Assembly: GCF_016865585.1 (NCBI RefSeq)
Contig: NZ_JAESND010000001.1
Location: forward strand, 496,001-560,000
DNA from: Jeongeupia naejangsanensis
GTDB taxonomy: Bacteria; Pseudomonadota; Gammaproteobacteria; Burkholderiales; Chitinibacteraceae
Direction: 5' to 3'
Length of the DNA: 64,000 nt
The notes beneath the pieces are model-generated. The model ran no database searches, was not told the origin of the DNA, and saw nothing but the letters and a program-made list of their open reading frames with translations. A program made the translations under genes and the position numbers. Shown piece by piece: positions 17,995-26,523 of the stretch (positions within the stretch are counted from its first letter, which is position 1; each line of letters opens with the position of its first letter).

Positions 17995-18264
17995 TCAAAG
18001 CTCATCCGGCGTCAGCGCTTTCAGGCTGAGCGCGTGGATACGGTGCGGCATCAAATCGCCCAGCAGCGCATACACCTTTCGGTGGCGCGCCAGCGAATTG
18101 AGCCCGGCAAATGCGTCGGAGACGATCAGCACGTCGAAGTGCCCGCCTCCCGCCGCTGCACCGGCGTGGCCGGCATGTGCGGCGCTGTCGTCGTGTACGT
18201 CCAGCGCTTCTGGCGCCAGCACGGTCAGACGGCTGCGGATTTCGTCTACAAGCGGATTTGTCAT
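17995..18264 (-). CDS. BolA family protein
   Basis: The 89-aa protein has the BolA fold signature: a GHFDVLIVSDAFAGL strand-helix region, then RHRKVYALLGDLMPHRIHALSLKALTPDE with the conserved His residues. BolA proteins pair with monothiol glutaredoxins in Fe-S cluster handling. ATG 18264 is used because it begins the domain; the frame is open further upstream only as overlap with yciI. It lies 7 bases after yciI in the same operon. Confidence 0.92.
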   Translation of the reverse strand: MTNPLVDEIRSRLTVLAPEALDVHDDSAAHAGHAGAAAGGGHFDVLIVSDAFAGLNSLARHRKVYALLGDLMPHRIHALSLKALTPDEL

Positions 18265-18271
18265 GAATTCG

Positions 18272-18574
18272 TCAGGGTAACACGTGCTTGAAAGGCTTGA
18301 CGACGACCGAGACGTAGACGTCGGCGGCGCGGTACGGATCGGCATCGGCCCAGCTTTGCGCGGCGTCGAGGCCGTCAAACTCGGCAACGATCAGGCTGCC
18401 CGAAAATCCGGCCGGCCCGGGATCGACGGCATCGACAGCCGGAAACGGCCCGGCCAGAACAAGCCGCCCTTCGTTTTTCAGCGTTTCAAGCCGGGCCAGA
18501 TGGGCCGGGCGGGCTGCCAGCCGGTCGGCCAGACTATCGGCCCTGTCGGTGGCAATGATGGCGTACAGCGGCAT
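18272..18574 (-). CDS. YciI family protein
   Basis: The 100-aa single-domain protein shows the family pattern [23 protein letters not shown] and [10 protein letters not shown] with a conserved His-Asp pair. YciI resembles ferredoxin-like dimeric enzymes but its reaction is unknown. It is 2 bases downstream of yciB, a pairing seen across beta- and gammaproteobacteria. Confidence 0.9.
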   Translation of the reverse strand: MPLYAIIATDRADSLADRLAARPAHLARLETLKNEGRLVLAGPFPAVDAVDPGPAGFSGSLIVAEFDGLDAAQSWADADPYRAADVYVSVVVKPFKHVLP

Positions 18575-18576
18575 GC

Positions 18577-19131
18577 TTATTCCTTGCTTTGATCCGGCGT
18601 AGCGTCGTCAAGATAACGGCTCAGCACCAGACCTTGTCCGAGCACGAACAGCAAGGTCAGACCCAGCGTGCCAAACAGTTTGAACTTGACCCAGATGTCT
18701 TCGCCAAAATGGAAGGCCACGAAGAGGTTCAACGCACCCATGGCGGCGAAAAACACCGCCCAGGCCAGATTGACCTTGTCCCATACCGGCTGTGGCAGCT
18801 GCAATTGCTGCCCCATCAGCTTTTGCATCAGGTTCTGGTTGCGCAGCCATTTGGCACCGAGCAACAGCACCGCGAACACCCAGTAAAGCGCCGTCGGTTT
18901 CCAGAAGATGAAGGTTTTGTCGTGCAGCAGCAGCGTCGCGCCACCCAGCACCGTCACGAGGCCGAAACTGAGCCAAAGGGTCGGTTCGACCTTGCGCCAG
19001 CGGATCCACGAATAGGCCACCTGCCCGCCTGTCGTCACGATGGCGACCGCCGTAGCGAGGAACAAATCGTGGGTAATCGAGTAGGCGCCGAAAAACAGCA
19101 GGATCGGAAATAGATCGAAGAGGAACTTCAT
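18577..19131 (-). CDS. yciB: Septation protein A / inner-membrane protein YciB
   Basis: The 184-aa polytopic membrane protein starts [18 protein letters not shown] and contains [41 protein letters not shown] and [19 protein letters not shown]. These are the typical IspA/YciB signature with five predicted membrane segments. It influences septation and envelope integrity in enterobacteria. It heads the yciB-yciI-bolA-PPIase operon. Confidence 0.95.
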   Translation of the reverse strand: MKFLFDLFPILLFFGAYSITHDLFLATAVAIVTTGGQVAYSWIRWRKVEPTLWLSFGLVTVLGGATLLLHDKTFIFWKPTALYWVFAVLLLGAKWLRNQNLMQKLMGQQLQLPQPVWDKVNLAWAVFFAAMGALNLFVAFHFGEDIWVKFKLFGTLGLTLLFVLGQGLVLSRYLDDATPDQSKE

Positions 19132-19232
19132 TGACTAGCCGTAACGTCGGAATGCGGCATTATGCAGCGGTGGTAGTGGCAAAAACAAGCCAAAATCTAC
19201 CCCGCCGAGCCAGGAACTTCCTGCCGTCGGGC

Positions 19233-19262
19233 GAAAAAAAAGCGCCGCGGGAAGGCGGCGCT
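19233..19262 (-). terminator. Rho-independent terminator, minus-strand orientation
   Basis: An 8-bp stem AGCGCCGC/GCGGCGCT is followed, on the minus strand, by eight T (A run at 19234-19241). It ends transcription running toward yciB, although ffs already has its own terminator upstream. Confidence 0.8.
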
Positions 19263-19384
19263 CAAATACCACTGGAGATACACGAAGCATCAGCTTGCGA
19301 AACCCATAGTGCGCCACCGTCGCGGCCTTCGCCTTGATCGCGGTCAAGTTTGCGCTCGACGCCCCGCGCGAACCTGCGGAAATG

Positions 19385-19426
19385 AAAAAAGCCGGATTGC
19401 TGTCTGACAAGCAATCCGGCTTTTTT
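19385..19426. terminator. Strong bidirectional terminator downstream of ffs
   Basis: A perfect 16-base inverted repeat (AAAAAAGCCGGATTGC and its complement) surrounds a 10-base loop. T6 on either strand makes it bidirectional. On the minus strand it ends the SRP RNA. Confidence 0.9.
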
Positions 19427-19436
19427 CGAATCTGGG

Positions 19437-19533
19437 TGGCGAGCCCGACCCCCGGCACTGGCATCAAAAGCTGTGGCTGCTTCCTTCCGGACCTGACCAA
19501 GTTCACCTTCTAGCCATGCGGGGAGACCCGCCA
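19437..19533 (-). ncRNA. ffs: Small bacterial signal recognition particle RNA (4.5S)
   Basis: On the minus strand the SRP RNA core GGTCAGGTCCGGAAGGAAGC (GGAA tetraloop and asymmetric loop that bind Ffh) is present. The two ends pair (5' TGGCG with 3' CGCCA, then GGGTCTCCCC against GGGGTCGGGC). About 97 nt is normal for the small bacterial class. It partners Ffh in co-translational membrane targeting. It begins only 12 bases after the asparaginase stop on the same strand. End positions are estimated from helix pairing. Confidence 0.93.
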
Positions 19534-19545
19534 TCGAAGGAGTGA

Positions 19546-20565
19546 CTATACCACAGCGCGCCCCGTCGTGGAATCGGCTTCACCATGCTCGCCGCACCAA
19601 TCCTCGACAAACGCCCGCGCGCGCGCCTCGACCCCGTGCCCTTCACGCAAAACGGCATACAACTTGGTCAGCGCGGCCTCCGGCGTCATCTGCCCTCCGT
19701 CAAGCATCGCACCATCCGCCAGCACACCCGCCGCATACAGACCCGGCCGCGCCGTACCACGCGGACAAATGCTCAGATTGACCACCGGTATCCGCACGGC
19801 CAAATCGGCCAGCACCGACAACAAGTCAGGATGGGCCGGCACGTTGCCGCTACCGAAACTTTGCAGCAGCAAGGCATCCGGCGCCGCGTTTCGCAGTGCA
19901 TCGGCCAGCCATTCGACACTGAATCCGGGCGCCAACTGGACATGCAATACACGCGCCGCATCATTGACGGGAAGAACGTCCGGCGACACGCCTTTTGCGG
20001 GCAGCCGGAACCGTGCCAACGCAAACTCCCATCCGCCGGCAGCAAACCGACCAAGCGGCAATTCGTTCGGCGCGGCAAACGCATCGTCGTCATCACAATC
20101 GAGCTTGCGGACCCGGCACCCCCGCCACAACTGATTCGCCATCACGACGCCCACCTCGGCGAACCCCTCGGGCCGGCCAAGCAATGCCAGCGCCGCCTTG
20201 ACGTTGCCAGGCGCGTCACTACCGGGTTCGAACCATGGGCGCATTGCACCGGTCAGCAGCACCGGCTTGTTCAGGCCACGCAACAGCATGGACAACGCTG
20301 ACGCAGTCCAGGCCAGCGTATCGGTGCCATGCAGCACCAGAAAGCCGTCGTACTCGTACCCCCGCCCGATGATGTCAGTTGCGATCCGGTTCCAGTGCGC
20401 CGGCCCCATTGCGCTGGAGTCGAGCAAGGGCGTGTATTCGATCAGATCGGCATCGGGCGCCAACTGCTGCAAACGTTCGGTCAGCGCGCCCGGCACCGGC
20501 GCAAGCCCGGCCGGACCGGGCTGCATGCCGATGGTGCCGCCAGCGTAAATAACCAAGATAGACAT
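19546..20565 (-). CDS. L-asparaginase, type I-like
   Basis: The 339-aa protein has the asparaginase/glutaminase signatures VIYAGGTIGMQ (nucleophile Thr) and VLHGTDTLAWTASAL (Thr-Asp of the second active-site loop). It also has LLTGAMRPWFEPGSDAPGN and a C-terminal small domain (LQSFGSGNVPA). No signal peptide is present, so it is cytoplasmic like AnsA. It hydrolyses asparagine to aspartate and ammonia. It is divergent from smpB. Confidence 0.93.
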   Translation of the reverse strand: MSILVIYAGGTIGMQPGPAGLAPVPGALTERLQQLAPDADLIEYTPLLDSSAMGPAHWNRIATDIIGRGYEYDGFLVLHGTDTLAWTASALSMLLRGLNKPVLLTGAMRPWFEPGSDAPGNVKAALALLGRPEGFAEVGVVMANQLWRGCRVRKLDCDDDDAFAAPNELPLGRFAAGGWEFALARFRLPAKGVSPDVLPVNDAARVLHVQLAPGFSVEWLADALRNAAPDALLLQSFGSGNVPAHPDLLSVLADLAVRIPVVNLSICPRGTARPGLYAAGVLADGAMLDGGQMTPEAALTKLYAVLREGHGVEARARAFVEDWCGEHGEADSTTGRAVV

Positions 20566-20627
20566 GTTGACCTCGTGCGATAGCCGGTGCTGTGGTTAAA
20601 ATTGCGTTTTGCTTTCGAATCGCAGCC

Positions 20628-21071
20628 ATGACCATTGTCGACAACCGCAAGGCGTTTCACGACTACTTCATCGAAGAGCGCTTCGAAGCCGGCCTTGTGC
20701 TCGAAGGCTGGGAAGTCAAATCGATTCGCGCCGGCCGGGTTCAACTGAAAGAGTCCTACGTCAGCTACATCAAGGGCGATTTCTGGCTGCTCGGCGCGCA
20801 TATTTCGCCGCTCTCAACCGCATCGACCCACGTGATGCCGGACCCGACCCGCATCCGCAAACTGCTGCTCAAGGCCAGCGAAATCGAGAAGCTGTCGGTC
20901 AAGGTCGAGCGCGCCGGTTACACCGTCGCCGCCCTGAACATGCACTTCACCCGCGGACGGATCAAGCTGGAAATCGGTCTCGCCAAGGGCAAGAAGCAGC
21001 ACGACAAGCGCGAAACCGAGAAAGAGCGTGAGTGGCTGCGCGAAAAGCAGCGGCTGCTGCGCGCCAAGTGA
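20628..21071 (+). CDS. smpB: SsrA-binding protein
   Basis: The 147-aa tmRNA-binding protein of trans-translation shows [51 protein letters not shown] and a basic C-terminal tail ([15 protein letters not shown]). ATG 20628 gives the family N-terminus (MTIVDNRKA). A long perfect terminator follows. Confidence 0.97.
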   Translation: MTIVDNRKAFHDYFIEERFEAGLVLEGWEVKSIRAGRVQLKESYVSYIKGDFWLLGAHISPLSTASTHVMPDPTRIRKLLLKASEIEKLSVKVERAGYTVAALNMHFTRGRIKLEIGLAKGKKQHDKRETEKEREWLREKQRLLRAK

Positions 21072-21079
21072 ACACGATG

Positions 21080-21118
21080 CTAACGAAAACGGCCCGCAAT
21101 GCGGGCCGTTTTCGTTAG
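21080..21118. terminator. Long bidirectional terminator shared by smpB and plsY
   Basis: A perfect 18-bp inverted repeat (CTAACGAAAACGGCCCGC and complement) with a 3-base loop contains TTTT on both strands. Its right arm includes the plsY stop codon at 21115-21117. Confidence 0.9.
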
Positions 21119-21720
21119 CGCGCCTTGTCGCCGATCCGGCTTTCCTTGCCCGACAACAGGCCGCGAATGTTTTCATGGTGACGTGCAATCAACAGCACGG
21201 CGATGAAGCCGACGGCATACCAGTACACCGGCTGCGGCATCCACCACCAGGTGAGCACCGGTGCAATCACGGCCGCCAGCAAGGCAGCCAGCGATGAAAT
21301 CTTGAAGCCCTTGGCCATCACCAGCCAGACCGCCATCACGACCAGACCGACCCGCCAATCCAGCGCCAGCAAAATGCCCGCGGCAGTTGCTACGCCCTTG
21401 CCGCCCTTGAAGCGGAAGAACACCGGCCACATGTGCCCCAGTGCCACGCCGACCGCAGCCAGCGCGATGGCTGCGTCCCCCAGACCCAGCTTCGGCGCGA
21501 CCAGTTGCGCCAGCCACACGGCCAGCCAGCCTTTGAGCGCATCGCCGGCCAGCGTCAACGCGGCAGCTTTTTTGTTGCCGCTCCGCAAGACATTGGTCGC
21601 GCCCGGATTGCCCGAACCGTAGCTGCGCGGATCGGCCAGACCCATCACGCGGGAAACGATCACGGCGAACGACAGGGAGCCGATCAGATAGGCAGCAAGG
21701 GCAAGCATTAGCGAGGACAC
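21115..21720 (-). CDS. plsY: Acyl-phosphate glycerol-3-phosphate acyltransferase
   Basis: The ~201-aa membrane enzyme transfers acyl groups from acyl-phosphate to glycerol-3-phosphate, the first step of phospholipid synthesis. Family motifs are visible: YLIGSLSFAVIVSR, SYGSGNPGATNVLRSGNKKAA, FRFKGGKGVATAAG and a C-terminal RHHENIRGLLSGKE. The start is uncertain: GTG 21720 has a weak TGGA site upstream; ATG 21708 would give 197 aa. It is divergent from folB, as often seen, and its stop lies inside the terminator. Confidence 0.93.
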   Translation of the reverse strand: MSSLMLALAAYLIGSLSFAVIVSRVMGLADPRSYGSGNPGATNVLRSGNKKAAALTLAGDALKGWLAVWLAQLVAPKLGLGDAAIALAAVGVALGHMWPVFFRFKGGKGVATAAGILLALDWRVGLVVMAVWLVMAKGFKISSLAALLAAVIAPVLTWWWMPQPVYWYAVGFIAVLLIARHHENIRGLLSGKESRIGDKAR

Positions 21721-21808
21721 GGTCAAATCCACTACAATCGCGGGCTTGGCATTGTAAGTCATTGCGGGGCGAGCGCAGCAATTCGCGCATAAGTCACGCA
21801 ACAGGAAC

Positions 21809-22165
21809 ATGGACACCATCTATTTGCACGGCGTTCGCGCCCAAACCCTGATCGGCTGGTACGACTGGGAACGCACGGCACAGCAGGACGTCGAACTCGA
21901 CCTCGACATCGGCCTGCCTTCGAACCGCGCCAGCGCGTCCGACGACCTCGTCGATACGATCGATTACGACCTGGTCGTGCGCACGCTGCGCGACGAGCTG
22001 ACGCAGCAGCATTTTCTGCTACTTGAAGCACTCGCGGACTTCATCGCCCGCGTCCTGCTCGAACGGTTCGGCACCCCCTGGGTGCGCGTCTCGGTCACCA
22101 AACTTGGCATTTTGCAAGACGTCGCGCGCGTCGGCGTCACGATCGAACGCGGGCATCGCACCTAG
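21809..22165 (+). CDS. folB: Dihydroneopterin aldolase
   Basis: The 118-aa folate-pathway enzyme converts dihydroneopterin to 6-hydroxymethyl-dihydropterin. It shows IYLHGVRAQTLIGWYDWER, the DTIDYDLVV segment, LLEALADFIARVLLERF with the conserved Glu, and a C-terminal KLGILQDVARVGVTIER. Length and start are normal. It is divergent from plsY, with 88 bases between start codons. Confidence 0.95.
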   Translation: MDTIYLHGVRAQTLIGWYDWERTAQQDVELDLDIGLPSNRASASDDLVDTIDYDLVVRTLRDELTQQHFLLLEALADFIARVLLERFGTPWVRVSVTKLGILQDVARVGVTIERGHRT

Positions 22166-22285
22166 GACGGCTCCGGCTTTCCTGGCAAAAATCGATCCGC
22201 GGCATTGAACTTGTCGGCCGGCACCCCCACTAAGAGTGGCAATAGTTAACAAACTCCAGACCACAACCACATGGGACCCCGGTTC

Positions 22286-23185
22286 ATGACAACTCGGCCG
22301 ATGCGCCAGCACCTGTTGCTGGGCCTTCTCACGATTTCGCTTTTTGCCAGCCCGCTCGCCGAAGCCAAGCGTCTTGGCGGCAGCCGCTCAACCGGCATGC
22401 AACGCAGCACCGCGCCCAAACAGGCACCGCAAGCGCCAATGCAACAGGCCGCGCCAGCCCCTGCACAGACACCGGCACAACAACCCGCCCGCAGCGGCGT
22501 TGGCACGGCACTGGCCGGCGCAGCAGTCGGCGCAGCCGGCGGCTACATGCTCGGCAAGGCCATGAATGCATCCGGCACTGCCGAGTCACAAGGCAGCAGC
22601 TTCCCCTGGGGCTGGATCCTGCTACTGGGCGGCCTGACCATCGCCGGCGTGATGTTCATGCGTCGTCGCGCGCAGGCGGGCCGCACGGCTCCGGCCGGCT
22701 ATGCGCCGGCTGCAGCAGGGGGCGCCAACTGGCAATCCCAGCCGGCTCCGCAGTCCGATCGCGTCTTCCGAATGGGTGACGGCATGGGCACCGCACCGGC
22801 CGCGCAAGCCATCACCCGCCTGCCCGACGGCACCGAAAGCGCGGCGTTCCTTCGTCAGGCACGCGCGAGCTTTCTGCACATGCAGGCACTGAATAGCCCG
22901 GAGCAACTGGAAGAGCTGCGCAACTACCTGACCCCGGAAATGTTCACCTCGCTGCAAGCCGAAATCGGCAGCAATCAGGACATAGCCGAATTCCCGGAAC
23001 TGCAAGCCGAAATGGTCGACGCAGGCGAAAGCAACGGCCAGCTCGTTGCCAGTGCACGCTTCTTCGGCAAGGTCAGCGAATCGCTGGGCGCGCCGGCCGT
23101 GCCATTCTCCGAAATCTGGCACTTCGTCAAGCTCAAGCCCAACGATCCGCGCTGGGTACTGGCCGGGATCCAGCAGGTCAATTAA
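22286..23185 (+). CDS. Tim44-like domain protein, membrane-anchored
   Basis: The ~299-aa product has a signal peptide (LLLGLLTISLFASPLAEA), a long Ala/Pro/Gln-rich stretch, and a Gly-rich helix resembling a glycine-zipper (GTALAGAAVGAAGGYMLG). A transmembrane segment (WGWILLLGGLTIAGVMFM) precedes a C-terminal Tim44-like domain (~residues 190-299: AAFLRQARASFLHMQALN, WHFVKLKPNDPRWVLAGIQQ). The bacterial family is common in betaproteobacteria and has no firm function. The start could also be ATG 22271 or 22301. Confidence 0.85.
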   Translation: MTTRPMRQHLLLGLLTISLFASPLAEAKRLGGSRSTGMQRSTAPKQAPQAPMQQAAPAPAQTPAQQPARSGVGTALAGAAVGAAGGYMLGKAMNASGTAESQGSSFPWGWILLLGGLTIAGVMFMRRRAQAGRTAPAGYAPAAAGGANWQSQPAPQSDRVFRMGDGMGTAPAAQAITRLPDGTESAAFLRQARASFLHMQALNSPEQLEELRNYLTPEMFTSLQAEIGSNQDIAEFPELQAEMVDAGESNGQLVASARFFGKVSESLGAPAVPFSEIWHFVKLKPNDPRWVLAGIQQVN

Positions 23186-23275
23186 ACGATCCGCACGACG
23201 CAAAGGGCATCTATCAACGCGAAACGGATTGATTTGGCTTACAATGCAGACAAATCAACCAGAATTCCGTTGACG

Positions 23276-23623
23276 ATGCCCATCCTGCGCCGCCCCTTCC
23301 TTTTCCTGCTGCTGATTCTCCCCCTCACGGCCTGTGACCAAGTCACAGGCCTTTTGAATAAGCAGCAGGAAAACGGCAAGGCAATCGGTGCAGCATGCCG
23401 GCATAGTGGCCGAGCACTGGAAGATTGCTACCAACGCAACGCCAGGGTAGCCAAAGCGGATATCTATACGGGCTGGAAAGAGATGAACGAGTACATGCTC
23501 GCCAAGAAAATGGATATCGTTCCGGCTCCCGCCGATTCGGCCGACCAACAGTCGACCGGGAACGCAAGCAGCGTCGCATCCGCACCGCACGATGGTGCAA
23601 ATGCATCGAATACCCACAATTAA
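23276..23623 (+). CDS. Small predicted lipoprotein
   Basis: The 115-aa product has a lipoprotein signal (FLLLILPLTACDQ, Cys ~20). A short region with two cysteines (GAACRHSGRALEDCYQRN) resembles small secreted helical-pair domains, and the tail is Ser/Ala-rich. No family was recognised. It lies 90 bases after the Tim44-like gene and 39 bases before the Crp/Fnr gene, all on the same strand. Confidence 0.7.
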   Translation: MPILRRPFLFLLLILPLTACDQVTGLLNKQQENGKAIGAACRHSGRALEDCYQRNARVAKADIYTGWKEMNEYMLAKKMDIVPAPADSADQQSTGNASSVASAPHDGANASNTHN

Positions 23624-23662
23624 AAAGCCGACCCAACAGGGCTTTAAGCAAGGACATCTACC

Positions 23663-24328
23663 ATGGAACATTCGCTCAAAACCTTTTTGACGCAACTGCC
23701 GATTTTCGAGCAGTTCTCCGACAGCGACCTCGAAATCGTTTTCAACGCTGCAGTCAAACGCCAACTCCCCAAAGGCACCTTCCTCTTCCGCGAGGGCGAC
23801 CCCGGCGAGGCAATGTACGTTCTGGTCGAAGGCCGCACCCGGTCGTTTACCAGTGACAACCAAGGCAAGGAATTCGTCTTCACCATTGGCGAACCGGGCG
23901 ACGTGTTCGGCGAAATCTCGATGCTCGACGAAGAACCGCGCTCCTGGTCGACGCAGACCGAGGAAGACTCGACCTTCCTGATGTTCACCAAACAGGACTT
24001 CCGCACGGCGATCGACACCTACCCGCAGCTGAAGGACAAACTGATCCTCAACCTGGCACGCATGATTCGCCAGCTGTCGACAACGATGAAGAATCTCGCG
24101 TTGCTTGACGTCTACGGCCGGGTTCGTGCGCTGTTCGAAACCATGATTATCGAAATTGACGGCGTCACGATGATTTCAGAGCCGCTGACCCAGCAGGCCA
24201 TTGCCGACCGCGTCGGCTCTTCGCGCGAAATGATCGCGCGCATCCTCAAGGAATTGGTGTTTGGCGGCTACGTTCGCCTCGAGAACAAGCGGATCATCCT
24301 GCTGCAAAAACTGCCCGAGCGTTTCTGA
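23663..24328 (+). CDS. Crp/Fnr family transcription regulator
   Basis: The 221-aa protein has a cyclic-nucleotide-binding-like beta-barrel (~15-125: LPKGTFLFREGDPGEAMYVLVEG, GEPGDVFGEISMLDEEPRSWS), a dimer helix, and a winged HTH (LTQQAIADRVGSSREMIARILKELVFGGYVRLE). There is no N-terminal cysteine cluster, so it is not an oxygen-sensing Fnr. The PRSWST segment aligns with the cAMP-contact region of Crp (RSA), which is compatible with nucleotide binding but not proof. Target genes are unknown. Confidence 0.92.
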   Translation: MEHSLKTFLTQLPIFEQFSDSDLEIVFNAAVKRQLPKGTFLFREGDPGEAMYVLVEGRTRSFTSDNQGKEFVFTIGEPGDVFGEISMLDEEPRSWSTQTEEDSTFLMFTKQDFRTAIDTYPQLKDKLILNLARMIRQLSTTMKNLALLDVYGRVRALFETMIIEIDGVTMISEPLTQQAIADRVGSSREMIARILKELVFGGYVRLENKRIILLQKLPERF

Positions 24329-24351
24329 GCATCCATCATGAACACCGCACC

Positions 24352-24379
24352 CAAGCCGGCAAACGCCGGCTTTTTTTTT
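24352..24379 (+). terminator. Rho-independent terminator after the Crp/Fnr gene
   Basis: An 8-bp stem AAGCCGGC/GCCGGCTT with loop AAAC is followed by nine T. Confidence 0.93.
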
Positions 24380-24450
24380 CGACCGTTTGAAGTGACGCCC
24401 CCTCTCGAACACAGGCGGTATAATCTGCTGTTTCATCCGGCCGCTGCATC

Positions 24451-25416
24451 ATGAATCAATTGGACCACGCCGTTGCCTTGCTGCGCCAGGGCGAGCTCGT
24501 CGCCATCCCGACCGAAACGGTTTACGGCCTGGCCGCCGATGCAGCCAACCCGAATGCGGTAGCGAAGATTTTTGCACTCAAAGGACGCCCCAGCGACCAC
24601 CCGCTGATCGTCCATATCGCCGGCACCGAACAGCTTGACGACTGGGCAGTGGACATCCCCGCCGACGCACGCCGCTTGGCCGAAGCCTTCTGGCCCGGCC
24701 CGTTGACGCTGATCCTCAAGCGCCACCCCCGCGTCCCCGATGCCGTCACCGGCGGCCAGGATACGGTCGGGCTGCGCGCCCCCGCCCACCCGCTGGCCCA
24801 CGCGCTGCTGACGCAGTTCGGCGGCGGCCTCGCCGCGCCGTCGGCCAACCGCTTTGGCCATGTCAGCCCTACAACGGCACAGCACGTCCTCGATGAGTTC
24901 GGCGAATCCTGCCCGCTGGTTCTCGATGGCGGCGCGAGCCCGGTTGGCGTCGAATCGACCATTGTCAGCCTGATCGACGACACCCCCAAACTGCTTCGCC
25001 CGGGCGGCATTGCGCGTGAAGCCATCGAAGCGGTACTCGGTCACGAGCTCGAGCACCACGAAAGCAACAAAACGGCCAAGATCCGCGCATCCGGCCTGCT
25101 CGACTCTCATTACGCGCCGAGAACTCCCCTGATCCTCGGCCCGCTACCGCAACTGCTTGAAGAGGCCGGACGACGGCTCGCCGACGGCGAACGGGTGCTG
25201 CTATTGCACCGAACGGCCATTACCGCCTCCATCGACGGGATCACGCAACACACTCTCGCTCAAACAGCCCAGCAGTTCGCCAGCGAGCTCTATGCCCTCC
25301 TTCGCCAGCACGATCGCCAGTACGACATCCTCCTGATGGAAACGCCACCGTCGTCCCCCGAGTGGCTGGCGGTGAACGACCGCCTCAAACGGGCGGCAAC
25401 TCGCCGGCTGCCGTAA
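24451..25416 (+). CDS. tsaC: L-threonylcarbamoyladenylate synthase, Sua5 type
   Basis: The 321-aa enzyme makes threonylcarbamoyl-AMP for the t6A37 modification of tRNAs. The YrdC domain (~5-200) shows ETVYGLAADA, KGRPSDHPLIVHI, WPGPLTLILKR and APSANRFGHVSPT. A second C-terminal Sua5 domain (~205-321) marks it as the longer Sua5 type rather than TsaC proper. It is transcribed alone, 72 bases after a terminator. Confidence 0.95.
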   Translation: MNQLDHAVALLRQGELVAIPTETVYGLAADAANPNAVAKIFALKGRPSDHPLIVHIAGTEQLDDWAVDIPADARRLAEAFWPGPLTLILKRHPRVPDAVTGGQDTVGLRAPAHPLAHALLTQFGGGLAAPSANRFGHVSPTTAQHVLDEFGESCPLVLDGGASPVGVESTIVSLIDDTPKLLRPGGIAREAIEAVLGHELEHHESNKTAKIRASGLLDSHYAPRTPLILGPLPQLLEEAGRRLADGERVLLLHRTAITASIDGITQHTLAQTAQQFASELYALLRQHDRQYDILLMETPPSSPEWLAVNDRLKRAATRRLP

Positions 25417-25540
25417 GCGAAAGTGCCGATTGTCAGCATTTACTTGACGCACCTCGGCATTCCGCCAAGTAACTATTGCCCTGTATTGACAGGACTCTTT
25501 ATCATGCCTCCTTGCCCTCGAAGAAGGGTGGGGAGGCGTC

Positions 25541-26014
25541 GTGAAAAAGCACTCGGGTTTTACTCTTATCGAGCTGATGATCGTCGTCGCGATCATCGGC
25601 ATCCTTGCAGCAATCGCCCTGCCAAACTATCAGGATTACGTAAGAAAAAGCCGGCGCGCTGATGCCTATTCCGCTCTGTCCAAAATTCAGCACGACATGG
25701 AGCGCTTTCGACTCAACTGCCCTTTCTATCCGCAGAATCTTGGCAGCAGCAATACCTGCGGCGCCAATAGCGGAGCATCGACACTTGGCGGGTATTCGTC
25801 CACCAGCTCGCCCGACGGTTATTACACGCTTTCCCTGAGCAGCAGCTCCTCGACGGGCTACAGCGCAAATGCCACCGCGGTTTCTGGTCGATCGCAAGCT
25901 GCCGACAAGAAAACCGGGCAATTCGATTGCACGACGCTACGCCTGGTAGTGAGCGCTGGCGACGCCCGCTTCAAAGACCAAGACGGCAGTAGCGAACGAT
26001 GCCGAAGCAAATAA
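25541..26014 (+). CDS. Type IV pilin-like protein (PilE family)
   Basis: The 157-aa prepilin has a class III leader (MKKHSG before [20 protein letters not shown], with Glu5), so it is processed by PilD. The body is Ser/Gly-rich with cysteines near residues 60-75 and 125-155 that could form the D-region loop. GTG 25541 is the start, after a GAGG. It heads an operon of minor pilins and overlaps fimT by 16 bases. Gene order resembles pilE-type minor pilins rather than the major pilin locus. Confidence 0.88.
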   Translation: MKKHSGFTLIELMIVVAIIGILAAIALPNYQDYVRKSRRADAYSALSKIQHDMERFRLNCPFYPQNLGSSNTCGANSGASTLGGYSSTSSPDGYYTLSLSSSSSTGYSANATAVSGRSQAADKKTGQFDCTTLRLVVSAGDARFKDQDGSSERCRSK

Positions 26015-26523
26015 CTCAGGAAAGCGGGTTTAGCCTGATCGAATTGATGATCGTCATTGCCTTGATCGGCATTGTTTTAAGCATTGCCGCCCCCAGCCTC
26101 TCTGGCCTCATCCAACAAAAAAGACTGGGCGGGGCGGCAGAAAATCTGGCCAGCGATTTGCAATACGCGCGCAGCGAAGCAATCAAGCGCAATGCATCGA
26201 CCTACCTGATTTTCCAGCGCAATTCTGGCGACTGGTGCTATGGCATATCAACCAACAGCGCCTGTGATTGCTCGACCAGCCCGGCAACCAGTTGCGACCT
26301 GAAAACGATCAGAAGCACCGACTACCCCAACGTTTCACTTGCAGCTAGCGTAACCGACGGTACCGTAGTGGCTTTTGACAGGGTCCGCGGCGTGCCAAGC
26401 GCATCATTGAATATCGATTTTGGCGACAGCCCTGCTTTGCGAACTACCATCACTGCAATCGGGCGCAGCAAAATCTGCTCTCCCGACAGCGACCATCTTG
26501 TGCCAGGGTACAAGCCATGCTGA
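25999..26523 (+). CDS. fimT: Minor pilin FimT/GspH family
   Basis: The 174-aa prepilin has the leader [10 protein letters not shown] and [20 protein letters not shown], then [26 protein letters not shown], the hallmark of FimT/GspH. C-terminal region with Cys and Asp (ICSPDSDH). FimT-type minor pilins can take part in DNA uptake as well as pilus priming; which applies here is unknown. It overlaps both neighbours. Confidence 0.9.
   Translation: MPKQITQESGFSLIELMIVIALIGIVLSIAAPSLSGLIQQKRLGGAAENLASDLQYARSEAIKRNASTYLIFQRNSGDWCYGISTNSACDCSTSPATSCDLKTIRSTDYPNVSLAASVTDGTVVAFDRVRGVPSASLNIDFGDSPALRTTITAIGRSKICSPDSDHLVPGYKPC

Larger units (their letters stand above)
19132..19436. other. Intergenic region between yciB and ffs with two terminators
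   Basis: 305 bases without a convincing gene. Two strong intrinsic terminators (19233-19262 and 19385-19426) bracket a 122-base GC-rich segment (19263-19384) that may be a small transcript or gene remnant. The stretch 19132-19232 should contain the yciB promoter, but no clear -35/-10 pair stands out. Confidence 0.5.

Noticed and set aside
19263-19384. Short membrane-like open frame on plus between the two terminators
   Set aside because: A stop codon precedes it directly and no start codon or ribosome-binding site precedes the hydrophobic part.
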